A stretch of DNA of 64,000 nt from Pelistega sp. (GTDB lineage Bacteria; Pseudomonadota; Gammaproteobacteria; Burkholderiales; Burkholderiaceae_B), in assembly GCA_030538255.1 (NCBI GenBank), contig JAUNUI010000007.1, positions 1-64,000 on the forward strand, read 5' to 3'. This document shows, piece after piece, positions 51,411 through 61,560 of the stretch. A program made the translations under genes and the position numbers. The notes under the pieces were generated by a model, which ran no database searches, was not told the DNA's origin, and worked only from the letters and a program-made list of their open reading frames with translations. Each line of letters starts with the position of its first letter. Positions within the stretch are counted from its first letter, which is position 1.

Positions 51411-52475
51411 TTAGCTGATTTTCTGAAAACGATACACCCCATCATCACCTAATTCACGACTCACTTTACCGGCGAAATATAGGGCATGTAAGTGCGCTAA
51501 AGCCTCGCCCATGGCGAATGTCAGCTGATGTAAATCAAGTTGCCGTTTGAACATCTTCGGCACCACCTCAGTCACCGTCACGGGCTCATCACAGGCCTCT
51601 AACAACTCCGCTAAGCGTTCATCATGGTGCTCAAACTGTTGCTGAATACGCTCATGCAAGCCCTTAAATGGGCGGCCATGTGAGGGTAAAATCAAGGTTT
51701 CTGCATCTAAGCGCTCAAACTTCTTAATCGAGTCCAGATAGAGTGGTAATGGATTGGCCTCAGGCTCATGATCGAAGACGCTTACATTGGTTGAGATGCG
51801 CGGCAATAACATATCACCAGAGATAAGAACTTTCAAACTAGGGCAATATAGGGCAATATGTTCAGGCGCATGGCCATAACCGCTAATCAATTCCCAGCTA
51901 TGCTTGCCAATCGTTAAGCTGCCACCATCCAGTAGACGATGAAAACTGCTTGGGGGAGGACTCACCAAGCCAGGATAATAGGTCGCGCGCTGACGAATCT
52001 TCTCTTGCGAATCCGCATCCACTAAGCCATGACGCGCAAAGTGACGCACCGCTACTTCGCCACCAGTTCCCGCCCCACCCGCAGGCATTGAGGCCCATAG
52101 TTTAGACACATAGTAATCCGTCATGCTGATAAATAGCGGCACATTCAGCTTCTCACATAACCAACCTGCTAAGCCAACATGGTCTGGATGCATATGCGTC
52201 ACAATCACACGCGTAACAGGTAGTCCGTCTAACTCATTCTTGAAGACCTCTTCCCATAATTCCTTCACGGGATCCTTCGCAATACCACAGTCCACAATGG
52301 CCCAGCCTTCTTGACCGAGATAATGATCACGCAACAACCATAAATTAATATGGTCTAAGGCAAAAGGCAGTGGCATATTAATCCACTTCACGCCTGGCGC
52401 CACTTCAATCGCATAACCCGGCTCAGGTTTCTTCTCGCCAAACGGATAAGCCAATTTCATTTCATTCTGATTCAT
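51411..52475 (-). CDS. MBL-fold metallo-hydrolase in the Liu regulon
   Basis: 354 residues. The metal motif is HMHPDHVGLAGWLCEKL (HxHxDH at about residue 95), with an Asp later in ISGDMLLPRIS and a His in LILPSHGRPF. These are glyoxalase-II-like hydrolases; the substrate is unknown, perhaps a thioester of the leucine pathway given its position. It is divergent from the LiuR-type regulator with 83 bp between starts, and a LiuR-like palindrome (52527-52544) lies in that gap. Confidence 0.85.
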   Translation of the reverse strand: MNQNEMKLAYPFGEKKPEPGYAIEVAPGVKWINMPLPFALDHINLWLLRDHYLGQEGWAIVDCGIAKDPVKELWEEVFKNELDGLPVTRVIVTHMHPDHVGLAGWLCEKLNVPLFISMTDYYVSKLWASMPAGGAGTGGEVAVRHFARHGLVDADSQEKIRQRATYYPGLVSPPPSSFHRLLDGGSLTIGKHSWELISGYGHAPEHIALYCPSLKVLISGDMLLPRISTNVSVFDHEPEANPLPLYLDSIKKFERLDAETLILPSHGRPFKGLHERIQQQFEHHDERLAELLEACDEPVTVTEVVPKMFKRQLDLHQLTFAMGEALAHLHALYFAGKVSRELGDDGVYRFQKIS

Positions 52476-52526
52476 CTCACACCCAATTTATTTTTAATTG
52501 ACAACTATGCCTATACTATAGCAAAC

Positions 52527-52544
52527 TTTACGTAAACGTAAAGA
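52527..52544. promoter_or_regulatory. LiuR-type operator between the MBL and regulator genes
   Basis: CTTTACGTAAACGTAAAG, 18 bp, near-perfect palindrome, matching the TTTACGT-ACGTAAA core known for LiuR. It would control the MBL gene and autoregulate the regulator gene. Confidence 0.8.
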
Positions 52545-52558
52545 TTATATTTTTGACT

Positions 52559-52948
52559 ATGAACCAAACTACCTGGACTATTTCAGAACTGGCCGACGAG
52601 TTTCAACTAACCGCACGGACACTGCGCTTTTATGAGCAGCACGATATTCTCAGCCCCGAGCGTGACGGCCAGAAGCGTATCTATTCACAACGCGATCGCA
52701 CACGCCTAAAGCTAGCATTGCGGGGTAAGCGCTTGGGCTTTTCGCTCAGCGAAATCTGCTCCCTGATTAATATGTATGAAGGCCCTGGCAGCACCGAGCC
52801 ACAGCTTAACACCTACATCACGGTCTTGAATAAACATAAGGCTCAGCTGCTCCAACAGAAAGCCGATATAGAACAGGTGTTGGCTGAACTGACAATGCAA
52901 GAAGAACATTGCCAAGCTTTGCTCGAGGCCTTGCCTAGTAAAAAATAA
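52559..52948 (+). CDS. liuR: MerR family regulator of leucine/isovalerate catabolism
   Basis: 129 residues from the ATG at 52559. The N-terminal winged helix is TISELADEFQLTARTLRFYEQHDILSPERDGQKRIYSQRDRTRLKLALRGKRLGFSLSEI, typical MerR/LiuR. A coiled C-terminus (HKAQLLQQKADIEQVLAEL) gives the dimer and ligand part. Known LiuR controls liuABCDE on branched-chain catabolites. Palindromes on both sides (52527-52544 and 53098-53115) fit that role. Confidence 0.88.
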   Translation: MNQTTWTISELADEFQLTARTLRFYEQHDILSPERDGQKRIYSQRDRTRLKLALRGKRLGFSLSEICSLINMYEGPGSTEPQLNTYITVLNKHKAQLLQQKADIEQVLAELTMQEEHCQALLEALPSKK

Positions 52949-53097
52949 ACCGATAAAAAATATACCCGCCTAGTTATCAAGCCAAAGAGTTACTCAACAA
53001 CACCATCGCTAAGACAACTACACTAAAGCGGCGACATCTCATCTATCGAAGCACTGTTGTTTTTCAACATTTCCCCACTACCTAGGTAAATCCCTAG

Positions 53098-53115
53098 GTT
53101 TACGTTAACGTAAAC
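53098..53115. promoter_or_regulatory. Perfect LiuR-type operator upstream of liuA
   Basis: GTTTACGTTAACGTAAAC, a perfect 18-bp palindrome, 60 bp before the liuA start. Nearly identical core to the site at 52527, so the two mark the ends of one regulon. Confidence 0.85.
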
Positions 53116-53175
53116 TTGGAATTACAATACACTTAAATCTGCTAATTATCCCCTTGCTAACCCGGAGATTCCCCC

Positions 53176-54354
53176 ATGAACTTACCAGGCTTAAATTTCG
53201 AACTCGGCGAAGATATTGATATGTTGCGTGACGCCATTCGCACCTTTGCTGAAGCGGAAATTGCACCACGTGCCCATGAAATCGATCAAACAGACCAATT
53301 TCCTATGGACTTATGGAAGAAGTTTGGTGATATGGGCCTATTGGGCCTCACCGTCAGCGCCGAATATGGCGGCACTGAGTTAGGTTACTTAGCGCATATG
53401 ATTGCCATGGAAGAAATCTCTCGTGCCTCGGCATCCGTTGGCTTGTCTTACGGTGCCCACTCTAACCTCTGCGTTAACCAATTGCACCGCAATGGCTCTG
53501 CCGCCCAGAAAGCCAAGTATTTACCAAAGCTCGTCAGTGGCGAGCATGTCGGTGCCTTGGCCATGAGTGAACCTGGCGCGGGGTCTGACGTAGTGAGCAT
53601 GAAATTACGCGCCGAGAAAAAGGGCGACCGCTACGTGCTTAACGGCAGCAAGATGTGGATTACCAATGGTCCTGATGCCGACACCTTAGTGGTCTATGCG
53701 AAAACCGACCCTGAAGCGAACGCACGCGGCATCACTGCCTTTATTATTGAAAAAGGCTTTCCTGGTTTCTCTATCGCCCAGAAATTGGATAAATTAGGTA
53801 TGCGCGGCAGCCACACAGGCGAGCTCGTGTTCCAAGACTGCGAAGTACCAGTAGAGAACGTCCTCGGTGAAGTCAATGGTGGTGTGAAGGTACTGATGAG
53901 TGGCTTAGACTATGAACGTGCAGTTCTTACAGGCGGCCCGATTGGCATTATGCAAGCCGTGATGGATAACGTGGTACCGTATATCCATGACCGTAAACAA
54001 TTTGGCCAATCTATCGGTGAATTCCAATTAATCCAAGGCAAGATTGCCGATATGTACACCACCTTACAAGCTTCACGTGCTTTCCTATATACCGTGGGTA
54101 AGAACTTAGATCGTCTGGGCGCAGGCCACGTACGTGAAGTTCGTAAGGATTGCGCAGCAGTGATTCTGTATTGTGCTGAGAAAGCCACCTGGATGGCGGG
54201 TGAAGGTATACAGATCTTAGGTGGTAACGGCTACATTAACGAGTACCCAGTTGGCCGCTTATGGCGTGATGCCAAGCTCTACGAAATTGGTGCGGGCACA
54301 AGCGAAATTCGCCGTATGCTCATCGGCCGTGAATTGTTTAGCGAAACCCTATAG
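53176..54354 (+). CDS. liuA: Isovaleryl-CoA dehydrogenase
   Basis: 392 residues. Acyl-CoA dehydrogenase fold with [35 protein letters not shown] and the [15 protein letters not shown] region, which carries the catalytic Glu position of isovaleryl-CoA dehydrogenases (rather than the C-terminal Glu of other members). [41 protein letters not shown] follows. It oxidises isovaleryl-CoA in leucine degradation, passing electrons to ETF. First gene of the liu cluster; a LiuR palindrome sits 60 bp upstream. Confidence 0.92.
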   Translation: MNLPGLNFELGEDIDMLRDAIRTFAEAEIAPRAHEIDQTDQFPMDLWKKFGDMGLLGLTVSAEYGGTELGYLAHMIAMEEISRASASVGLSYGAHSNLCVNQLHRNGSAAQKAKYLPKLVSGEHVGALAMSEPGAGSDVVSMKLRAEKKGDRYVLNGSKMWITNGPDADTLVVYAKTDPEANARGITAFIIEKGFPGFSIAQKLDKLGMRGSHTGELVFQDCEVPVENVLGEVNGGVKVLMSGLDYERAVLTGGPIGIMQAVMDNVVPYIHDRKQFGQSIGEFQLIQGKIADMYTTLQASRAFLYTVGKNLDRLGAGHVREVRKDCAAVILYCAEKATWMAGEGIQILGGNGYINEYPVGRLWRDAKLYEIGAGTSEIRRMLIGRELFSETL

Positions 54355-54491
54355 AGAACCCATGTAAGAGGCATTACGTGCAATGAATCAAGCGTTTTGA
54401 GTTTTACATGCGCGTCGAACAAGGCTAAATGACCTCATGAGAAGCTCGCAAAGCACTATTTCTAACCTCGTTAAGCATGATTATTTAAGTT

Positions 54492-54515
54492 TAGCCTAGT
54501 ATAAGTACTAGGCTA
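54492..54515 (+). promoter_or_regulatory. Inverted repeat between liuA and aceK
   Basis: 10-bp stem TAGCCTAGTA / TACTAGGCTA with loop TAAG. No T-run, so not a plain terminator; possibly an mRNA stabilising or processing hairpin, or an operator ahead of aceK. Confidence 0.45.
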
Positions 54516-54589
54516 GACAAATCTCCTTGACCCCAGAAATAAACTTGCTTAGGCTTGATGCACCCAAATGCCTTACAGAGGAAACCTAT

Positions 54590-56446
54590 ATGCAAAATTT
54601 AAGTGCTGCAGATCACACGAAAATTCAACAAGTTAAGGTCTTACCGACTCCTTTGGAGATTGCCCGTAAGATTTTAGCGGGGTTTGATCGCCACTACTCT
54701 TTGTTTCGCTTTAGCGCACAACGTGCTAAGACCTTGTATGAGTCACATGATTGGCATGCGATTCAATACCTTTCCAAAGAGCGGATTGAATACTACGATA
54801 CACGCGTGCGTGAAACCACTTATCAAATTGCCCAGTTATTAGAGAAAACACACGGTTTAAAGCTTGAGAAGTTTGAAGATCTCACGCCTGAGCAGGCCGA
54901 GTACTGGCAAGCTATTAAGCGCGAGTTCGTCGGCCTATTAAGTGATCACTTGCAGCCAGAGCTAGCGGAGTCTTTTTTCAACTCCGTCACGACCCGAATT
55001 TTGCATAACAATTACTACCACAATGACTTCTTATTCGTGCGTCCTGCGGTGGCAACCGACTATATGGACTATGAGAGTCAAGCCTATCGTGTGTATTACC
55101 CTCAACAAAATGGTCCCGTTAACTGTCTTAAACAACTGGTTAATGATTTTAAACTTGAATTACCTTTCAAGAACTTGCATAGCGATGCTCGCAAGATTGT
55201 GCAGCGTGCCGTGCGCTCTTTGCAGCAGTTAATTCCTGGCACCCATGTCTTTCGCATCACGCCAGACTGCCAAGTTCATGTCTTGAACTCGCTTTTCTAT
55301 CGTAATAAGGGCGCTTATATTGTTGGCCGCTTAGTCAATAATAATATGATTTACCCCTTCAGCATCCCGATCTTGCATACCAAGAGTAATGAGCTGCAAT
55401 TGGATGCGCTCTTATTTACGCGCGATGAGATTAGTACCTTATTTAGCTTTACCCGTGCCTATTTCCTCGTCGATATGCCCGTACCTAGTGCCTATGTGGA
55501 TTTCCTCTCAACCTTAATGCCGAATAAAGCGAAGGCTGAGTTATACACCTCATTGGGCTTACACAAACAGGGCAAGACCTTGTTCTATCGTGATTTTCTA
55601 CGTCACCTTAAGAACTCAACCGATAAATTCGACATTACCCCAGGGATTAAGGGGATGGTAATGGCGGTGTTTGATTTGCCTTCCTTCCCTTATGTGTTTA
55701 AGCTGATTCGCGACAATATTCGTAAAGACGGCATGACCCATGACATTGTCAAAAAGAAATACCATATGGTCAAGATGCATGATCGAATTGGTCGCATGGC
55801 TGACACATGGGAATATTCACAAGTTGCCCTACCGAAGAATCGTTGCACTCCGGCGCTGCTCAAAGAGCTACGCCAAGAAGTACCCAGTTTACTAACCGAG
55901 ACACCAGATACCATCATCATCAAGCATGCGTATATTGAACGTCGCATGACGCCGTTAAATCTGTACCTACTGAATGCTCATGATGCCGCTTTAGAACAAG
56001 CCGTTATTGGTTATGGCGATGCGATTACCGAATTGGCCCAAGCGAATATCTTCCCAGGCGATATGTTGTATAAAAACTTCGGTGTTACTCGTCTTGGGCG
56101 CGTGGTTTTCTATGACTATGACGAGATTCAGCCGATGGGTGAAATGAACTTCCGTCCTATACCACCCGCGCCTAACGAGGAAGCGGAACTATCAGGTGAA
56201 CCATGGTATCCCATCCATGTCAATGATGTTTTCCCCGAGGAATTTGATAGCTTTTTGCTCGGAGATGCACGAATTCGTCAAGTGTTCATAAAACATCACA
56301 TTCATTTGCTAAACTACAAGTGGTGGCAGTCGTGTCAACAATCTATTAACACTGGCCGCCTCGAGGATATATTTCCATATCCCTCGAGTAGTCGTATCAA
56401 TTTAGATTCTATTAATACTTCACTTAAGGAAGAGCAAGATGTCTGA
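54590..56446 (+). CDS. aceK: Isocitrate dehydrogenase kinase/phosphatase
   Basis: 618 residues from the ATG at 54590 (GAGGAAACC upstream); an in-frame start at 54527 was rejected. The AceK family is recognised by IARKILAGFDRHYSLFRFSAQRAK, NNYYHNDFLFVRPAV, VMAVFDLPSFPYVFKLIRD and DMLYKNFGVTRLGRVVFYDYDEI. It phosphorylates isocitrate dehydrogenase so that isocitrate goes to the glyoxylate shunt, and reverses this. It stands between liuA and a thiolase and overlaps the thiolase start by 8 bp. Leucine breakdown yields acetyl-CoA, which makes the pairing sensible. Confidence 0.93.
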   Translation: MQNLSAADHTKIQQVKVLPTPLEIARKILAGFDRHYSLFRFSAQRAKTLYESHDWHAIQYLSKERIEYYDTRVRETTYQIAQLLEKTHGLKLEKFEDLTPEQAEYWQAIKREFVGLLSDHLQPELAESFFNSVTTRILHNNYYHNDFLFVRPAVATDYMDYESQAYRVYYPQQNGPVNCLKQLVNDFKLELPFKNLHSDARKIVQRAVRSLQQLIPGTHVFRITPDCQVHVLNSLFYRNKGAYIVGRLVNNNMIYPFSIPILHTKSNELQLDALLFTRDEISTLFSFTRAYFLVDMPVPSAYVDFLSTLMPNKAKAELYTSLGLHKQGKTLFYRDFLRHLKNSTDKFDITPGIKGMVMAVFDLPSFPYVFKLIRDNIRKDGMTHDIVKKKYHMVKMHDRIGRMADTWEYSQVALPKNRCTPALLKELRQEVPSLLTETPDTIIIKHAYIERRMTPLNLYLLNAHDAALEQAVIGYGDAITELAQANIFPGDMLYKNFGVTRLGRVVFYDYDEIQPMGEMNFRPIPPAPNEEAELSGEPWYPIHVNDVFPEEFDSFLLGDARIRQVFIKHHIHLLNYKWWQSCQQSINTGRLEDIFPYPSSSRINLDSINTSLKEEQDV

Positions 56447-57620
56447 TCCTATCGTAATTGTATCCGCAACTCGTACGCCTATGGGCGCTATGTTAGGTAG
56501 TCTTTCTGGCTTAGCGGCTCATGAACTCGGCGCGGTTGCCATCAAAGGCGCGGTTGAACGCGCTGGCATCGCTGGCGAGGCTATTCAAGACGTTATCATG
56601 GGTAACGTATTACAAGCTGGTCAAGGCCAAGCACCTGCACGTCAAGCCACTATCGGTGCTGGTCTCCCAAAAAGCGTGGGTGCACTCACTATTCATAAAG
56701 TGTGCGGCTCAGGCCTCAAAGCAGTTATGTTAGCAAGCGATATGCTGAACTCTGGTAGCGCCGAAGTAGTCGTTGCTGGTGGTCAAGAAAGCATGTCTAA
56801 CGCCCCTTACCTATTAGCAAAAGGTCGCCAAGGCTATCGCTACGGTCACTCTACCGTGTACGACCATATGGCTCTTGATGGCCTAGAAGATGCCTATAGT
56901 CGTGGTACAGCCATGGGCGTATTCGCTGAAATGTGTGTTGAGAAATATGGCTTTACACGTGAGCAGCAAGATGACTTCTCTATTGAGTCTCTCCGTCGCG
57001 CCAAGCAAGCCATCGAAGATGGTAGCTTTGAGTGGGAAATCACCCCAGTGACTATCGCGGGTCGTGGTGGTGACACCGTTATTGCCACTGACGAAGCTCC
57101 AGGCAAAGCCAAACCAGAGAAAATCCCTTCTCTACGTCCAGCCTTCAAGAAAGATGGTACTGTCACAGCAGCTAACGCCTCTTCAATTTCTGACGGTGCA
57201 GCAGCATTAGTCTTAATGCGCGCTTCAACCGCTGAAAAATTGGGTGTAAAACCAATCGCCAAAGTTGTTTCACAAGCGCAACACTCTCATGACCCTGAGT
57301 GGTTCACCACTGCACCAGTCGGTGCGATTGAGAAGTGCTTAGAAAAAGCCGGTTGGAGCACAACTGATGTTGACCTATATGAAATTAACGAAGCCTTTGC
57401 TTGCGTAACAATGGCGGCTATGCATGACCTGAAATTAGATCATGCCAAAGTAAATATCCACGGTGGTGCAACTGCCTTAGGTCACCCAATCGGTGCCTCT
57501 GGTGCGCGTATCCTCACAACCCTCATTGGTGCTTTACGCAAAACCAATGGCAAAAAAGGCGTCGCTTCACTATGTATTGGTGGTGGTGAAGGTGTTGCCT
57601 TAGCAGTTGAAATGCTCTAA
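56439..57620 (+). CDS. atoB: Acetyl-CoA acetyltransferase (thiolase)
   Basis: 393 residues. Active-site Cys in KVCGSGLKAVM (near residue 88), His in GGATALGHPIGASGAR and the second Cys in CIGGGEGVA near the C-terminus. It interconverts acetoacetyl-CoA and two acetyl-CoA, the last step after HMG-CoA cleavage in leucine catabolism (acetoacetate must first be activated). It overlaps aceK by 8 bp. A hairpin follows before liuB. Confidence 0.92.
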   Translation: MSDPIVIVSATRTPMGAMLGSLSGLAAHELGAVAIKGAVERAGIAGEAIQDVIMGNVLQAGQGQAPARQATIGAGLPKSVGALTIHKVCGSGLKAVMLASDMLNSGSAEVVVAGGQESMSNAPYLLAKGRQGYRYGHSTVYDHMALDGLEDAYSRGTAMGVFAEMCVEKYGFTREQQDDFSIESLRRAKQAIEDGSFEWEITPVTIAGRGGDTVIATDEAPGKAKPEKIPSLRPAFKKDGTVTAANASSISDGAAALVLMRASTAEKLGVKPIAKVVSQAQHSHDPEWFTTAPVGAIEKCLEKAGWSTTDVDLYEINEAFACVTMAAMHDLKLDHAKVNIHGGATALGHPIGASGARILTTLIGALRKTNGKKGVASLCIGGGEGVALAVEML

Positions 57621-57644
57621 TTCTCTAAGCATTTAAAATAATAA

Positions 57645-57668
57645 CCGTATGCCGTACGCGGCATACGG
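57645..57668 (+). promoter_or_regulatory. Hairpin between thiolase and liuB
   Basis: 9-bp perfect stem CCGTATGCC / GGCATACGG, loop GTACGC, no T-run. It lies 24 bp after the thiolase stop and 32 bp before the liuB start; likely an mRNA processing or stability element. Confidence 0.55.
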
Positions 57669-57699
57669 GCAGAGACAACCTTTTTCATCGGGATGGTTT

Positions 57700-59307
57700 A
57701 TGCCGATTATTCAATCTAAAATCAACACGCGCTCACAAGGCTTTATCGACAATGCGGCAAGCATGCAAGCACAAGTCGAAGAGCTACGACAGCAGCTTGG
57801 ACAGACCGCGTTAGGAGGCAGTCAGTCTTCTAGAGATAAGCACACAGCACGCGGTAAATTACTACCACGTGACCGCGTTGAGCGCTTGCTTGACCCAGGT
57901 AGTGCCTTTTTAGAACTATCGCCCATGGCCGCTCATGGCATGTACGATAATGAAGCTCCTGGCGCAGGTGTGATTACCGGCATCGGCCGCGTATCAGGCG
58001 TAGAGTGTATGATTGTCTGTAATGATGCCACAGTAAAAGGCGGCACTTACTATCCCATGACCGTTAAGAAGCATCTGCGCGCACAAGAAATTGCGCAGCA
58101 GAATCGCTTACCATGTATTTACCTGGTTGACTCAGGTGGTGCGAATCTACCGCGTCAAGATGAGGTCTTCCCAGACCGCGATCACTTTGGTCGTATTTTC
58201 TACAACCAAGCGCAGATGTCTTCTCAAGGCATCGCTCAAATCGCTGTAGTGATGGGCTCATGTACCGCGGGTGGTGCCTATGTACCTGCCATGAGTGATG
58301 AGTCAATTATCGTCAAAGACCAAGGCACGATTTTCTTAGGCGGCCCTCCTCTGGTGAAAGCCGCGACAGGTGAAGTCGTGAGTGCTGAAGACCTAGGCGG
58401 TGGCGATGTACATACTCGCTTATCAGGTGTGGTAGACCACTTAGCGAATAATGATTTACATGCGCTTGAGCTCGCTCGTGAAGCCGTAGCTCGCTTAAAT
58501 CGCAAAAAACAACATGATTTACGCTTAGTCGCGCCACGTGAACCACTTTACGATCCGGCCGAACTAAATGGTATTATCCCAGTCGACACGCGTAAGCCCT
58601 ATGATGTACGCGAAGTGATTGCTCGTATTGTTGATGGTTCTGAATTTGAAGAATTCAAAGCGCGCTTTGGTACGACATTAGTCACCGGTTTTGCGCATAT
58701 TCACGGCATGCCTGTGGGCATTATTGCGAATAACGGCATCCTATTCTCTGAGGCCGCCCAAAAAGGCACACACTTTATTGAGTTGTGCTGCCAGCGTAAG
58801 ATCCCCTTAGTCTTTTTACAAAACATCACCGGCTTTATGGTCGGTCGCAAGTATGAGAACGAAGGGATTGCCCGTCATGGCGCCAAGATGGTAACCGCCG
58901 TATCAACGGCCGCGGTACCTAAATTCACTGTCTTAATTGGTGGCTCTTTCGGTGCCGGTAACTATGGTATGTGTGGCCGTGCTTTCGGTCCACGCATGCT
59001 CTATACCTGGCCGAATGCACGAATTTCAGTAATGGGTGGTGAGCAAGCCGCGAGTGTGCTCTCAACCATTAAGCGCGATGCTTTCGAAGCTAGTGGCAAA
59101 CAGTGGAGTGCCGAGGAAGAAGAAGCCTTCAAAGCGCCAATTCGCAATCAGTATGAAGTCGAAGGGCACCCTTATTATGCAACTGCACGTCTATGGGATG
59201 ATGGCATTATTCAGCCGGCCGATACACGCCGAGTGCTTGCCTTAAGCTTATCTGCCGCCCTGAACGCCCCAATCGAAGATACCCGCTTTGGCGTGTTCCG
59301 CATCTAA
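57700..59307 (+). CDS. liuB: Methylcrotonyl-CoA carboxylase, carboxyltransferase (beta) subunit
   Basis: 535 residues from the ATG at 57700 (GGATGG upstream). The in-frame start at 57649 would run through the hairpin and was rejected; 535 is the usual length. Key features: biotin-carboxyltransferase crotonase-fold domains with [65 protein letters not shown], and [57 protein letters not shown]. It carboxylates 3-methylcrotonyl-CoA with LiuD. Confidence 0.93.
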   Translation: MPIIQSKINTRSQGFIDNAASMQAQVEELRQQLGQTALGGSQSSRDKHTARGKLLPRDRVERLLDPGSAFLELSPMAAHGMYDNEAPGAGVITGIGRVSGVECMIVCNDATVKGGTYYPMTVKKHLRAQEIAQQNRLPCIYLVDSGGANLPRQDEVFPDRDHFGRIFYNQAQMSSQGIAQIAVVMGSCTAGGAYVPAMSDESIIVKDQGTIFLGGPPLVKAATGEVVSAEDLGGGDVHTRLSGVVDHLANNDLHALELAREAVARLNRKKQHDLRLVAPREPLYDPAELNGIIPVDTRKPYDVREVIARIVDGSEFEEFKARFGTTLVTGFAHIHGMPVGIIANNGILFSEAAQKGTHFIELCCQRKIPLVFLQNITGFMVGRKYENEGIARHGAKMVTAVSTAAVPKFTVLIGGSFGAGNYGMCGRAFGPRMLYTWPNARISVMGGEQAASVLSTIKRDAFEASGKQWSAEEEEAFKAPIRNQYEVEGHPYYATARLWDDGIIQPADTRRVLALSLSAALNAPIEDTRFGVFRI

Positions 59308-59318
59308 TAGGAGTCCTC

Positions 59319-61331
59319 ATGTTTACTAAAATTCTCATAGCTAACCGCGGTGAAATTGCCTGCCGCGTTGCGGCCACAGCCCGTCGCATGGGTATTCGTA
59401 CAGTGGCGGTCTATTCTGATGCCGACGCCAATGCTGCACACGTTGCCGCTTGCGACGAATCGGTGTATATCGGTGGTTCTGAGCCACGCCAGAGTTACCT
59501 GCGCGCCGACGCCATTTTAGATGCTGCCAAGCGTACTGGTGCCCAAGCGATTCACCCTGGCTACGGCTTCCTTGCCGAGAACGAAGCTTTCGCCCAAAGT
59601 TGTGCTGATAATAATATTGTCTTTATTGGCCCACCAGCGAGCTCAATTGCCGCCATGGGTAGCAAATCTGCCGCCAAAGCCCTGATGGAAAAAGCCGGCG
59701 TGCCACTGGTACCTGGTTATCATGGCGACAATCAAGACGAAAACTTCCTGCACCAAGAAGCCGATAAGATTGGCTACCCTGTACTGATTAAAGCCAGTGC
59801 AGGTGGTGGTGGTAAGGGCATGCGGATTGTTAACTCTTCTGCTGAATTCCTCGATAATTTACGCTCATGTAAGCGTGAGGCCATTAGCAGCTTTAGTGAT
59901 GATCGCGTGCTGATTGAGCGCTATTTGACCAAGCCACGCCATATCGAAATTCAGGTATTTGCCGACCAAGCAGGTAATACGGTGTACTTATTCGAGCGTG
60001 ACTGCTCGGTACAACGTCGTCACCAGAAAGTGATTGAAGAAGCCCCCGCTCCTGGCATGACACCCGAGCGTCGCCAAGAGATGGGTGAGGCTGCTGTCGC
60101 TGCCGCTAAAGCCGTAGGCTATGTCGGTGCGGGTACGGTAGAGTTTATTGCTGAACCCGATGGCCGCTTCTACTTTATGGAGATGAATACGCGCCTACAA
60201 GTTGAGCACCCTGTCACTGAGATGATTACCGGCTTTGACTTGGTGGAATGGCAATTGCGTGTGGCCGCTGGCCTGCCGCTCCCTGCTACACAAGACGAAC
60301 TGTTTATTGAAGGTCATGCACTGGAAGTACGTATCTATGCGGAGAACCCAGAGAACGGTTTCTTACCTTCGATTGGTACCTTACGCAACCTACGTCTACC
60401 TGAGCATGTGAAGTTTGAGATTGGCTCAATTCGCGTCGATGGTGGCGTGCGCCAGGGTGACACGATTTCACCGTTCTATGACCCGATGATTGCTAAGTTA
60501 ATTGTTTGGGGCGAAGATCGCGAACAAGCGATTGCCTTGATGCGTCAAGCCTTAGCCGAAACACAAGCGGTCGGTGTGAATACTAACGTGGCCTTCTTGG
60601 GTCGCTTAATGAACAACCCTGCATTTGTTGCAGCGGACTTAGACACGGGTTTAATTGAGAAGAATACCGAGCAATTGCTACCCGAGCATAAAGCTGCCAA
60701 AGAAAGTACCTTAGCGTGCTTACTCGCCGCTCTATTAGCCCAGCGTGGCCAGACCAGTCCCGTGCGTCACCAGAGCCAACAAAGCAGCGACCCTTGGGGC
60801 TATCAAGACTCATGGCGCGTAAGTGCGCATCATCTTGAACAATGGCAAGCCGTTGACCAAGACCTTGAATACCGCTTACAACTCAGCCGTGATCAAGATA
60901 AGTATCGCTTTAAGGTCAGTGAGCAAAGCTATGACTTCCACTGGTCAGTACAGCTTGAAGATAATGTCTACCTCTGTCAGATTATCTTAGATGGTAGCAA
61001 CCATAAAGCAACTGTCATCTTCCACGATAGCCAAGCATTCATCTTCCAGAATGGCGTAGTAACCGTGATTGATCTACCTGATGAACTACACGCAGCAGGT
61101 GAGGAAGGTGGCCATGGCGGCGGTCTAGTGGCCCCAATGCCAGGTAAGATTATCGCCCTATCAGTGAACGTCGGAGACAAGGTCAGCGCAGGTCAGACCC
61201 TCTTGGTAATGGAAGCCATGAAGATGGAACACACCATTACCGCTTCTACCGAAGGTACTGTTGAAGAAATCTTCTATAATATTGGTGATCAAGTCAGCGA
61301 AGGCGCTGAATTGATTAAGATTGAGGCATAA
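59319..61331 (+). CDS. liuD: Methylcrotonyl-CoA carboxylase, biotin carboxylase/carrier (alpha) subunit
   Basis: 670 residues: biotin carboxylase (1-445; FTKILIANRGEIACRVAATARRMG, ATP-grasp loop KASAGGGGKGMRIV, EMNTRLQVEHPVTEMITGFDLVEWQLRVA), an intermediate domain, then a biotinyl domain with the lysine in EAMKMEHTI near residue 636. It carboxylates biotin from bicarbonate and ATP, for transfer by LiuB. Starts 11 bp after liuB. liuC and liuE are missing from this cluster and must lie elsewhere. Confidence 0.94.
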   Translation: MFTKILIANRGEIACRVAATARRMGIRTVAVYSDADANAAHVAACDESVYIGGSEPRQSYLRADAILDAAKRTGAQAIHPGYGFLAENEAFAQSCADNNIVFIGPPASSIAAMGSKSAAKALMEKAGVPLVPGYHGDNQDENFLHQEADKIGYPVLIKASAGGGGKGMRIVNSSAEFLDNLRSCKREAISSFSDDRVLIERYLTKPRHIEIQVFADQAGNTVYLFERDCSVQRRHQKVIEEAPAPGMTPERRQEMGEAAVAAAKAVGYVGAGTVEFIAEPDGRFYFMEMNTRLQVEHPVTEMITGFDLVEWQLRVAAGLPLPATQDELFIEGHALEVRIYAENPENGFLPSIGTLRNLRLPEHVKFEIGSIRVDGGVRQGDTISPFYDPMIAKLIVWGEDREQAIALMRQALAETQAVGVNTNVAFLGRLMNNPAFVAADLDTGLIEKNTEQLLPEHKAAKESTLACLLAALLAQRGQTSPVRHQSQQSSDPWGYQDSWRVSAHHLEQWQAVDQDLEYRLQLSRDQDKYRFKVSEQSYDFHWSVQLEDNVYLCQIILDGSNHKATVIFHDSQAFIFQNGVVTVIDLPDELHAAGEEGGHGGGLVAPMPGKIIALSVNVGDKVSAGQTLLVMEAMKMEHTITASTEGTVEEIFYNIGDQVSEGAELIKIEA

Positions 61332-61443
61332 GCTTATTTGAATGGCGCTTAAGCTTGCTTGGAGTTCGGCGCTTAATTGTACTTGAGGCCTATACTCTGA
61401 ACCTAGTCTTTAAGCTCCGTCCCTAATGCTGATAACGGCCTCC

Positions 61444-61521
61444 CTGAAGGCACATCACAAGATGAGATTGATTGTTATGCTAGTATAGATAACAGCACTT
61501 AAATCTACGATGTGCCTTCAG
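61444..61521 (+). promoter_or_regulatory. 13-bp inverted repeat ahead of a small ORF
   Basis: CTGAAGGCACATC (61444-61456) and GATGTGCCTTCAG (61509-61521), perfect arms 52 bases apart, with a smaller nested GTTAT...ATAAC. It ends 39 bp before the ORF at 61561; it could be a long leader hairpin, or a remnant of a small mobile element. Confidence 0.6.
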
Positions 61522-61560
61522 TATCTCTACAATAATAATCGTTAAATCATGTGAGGATCT

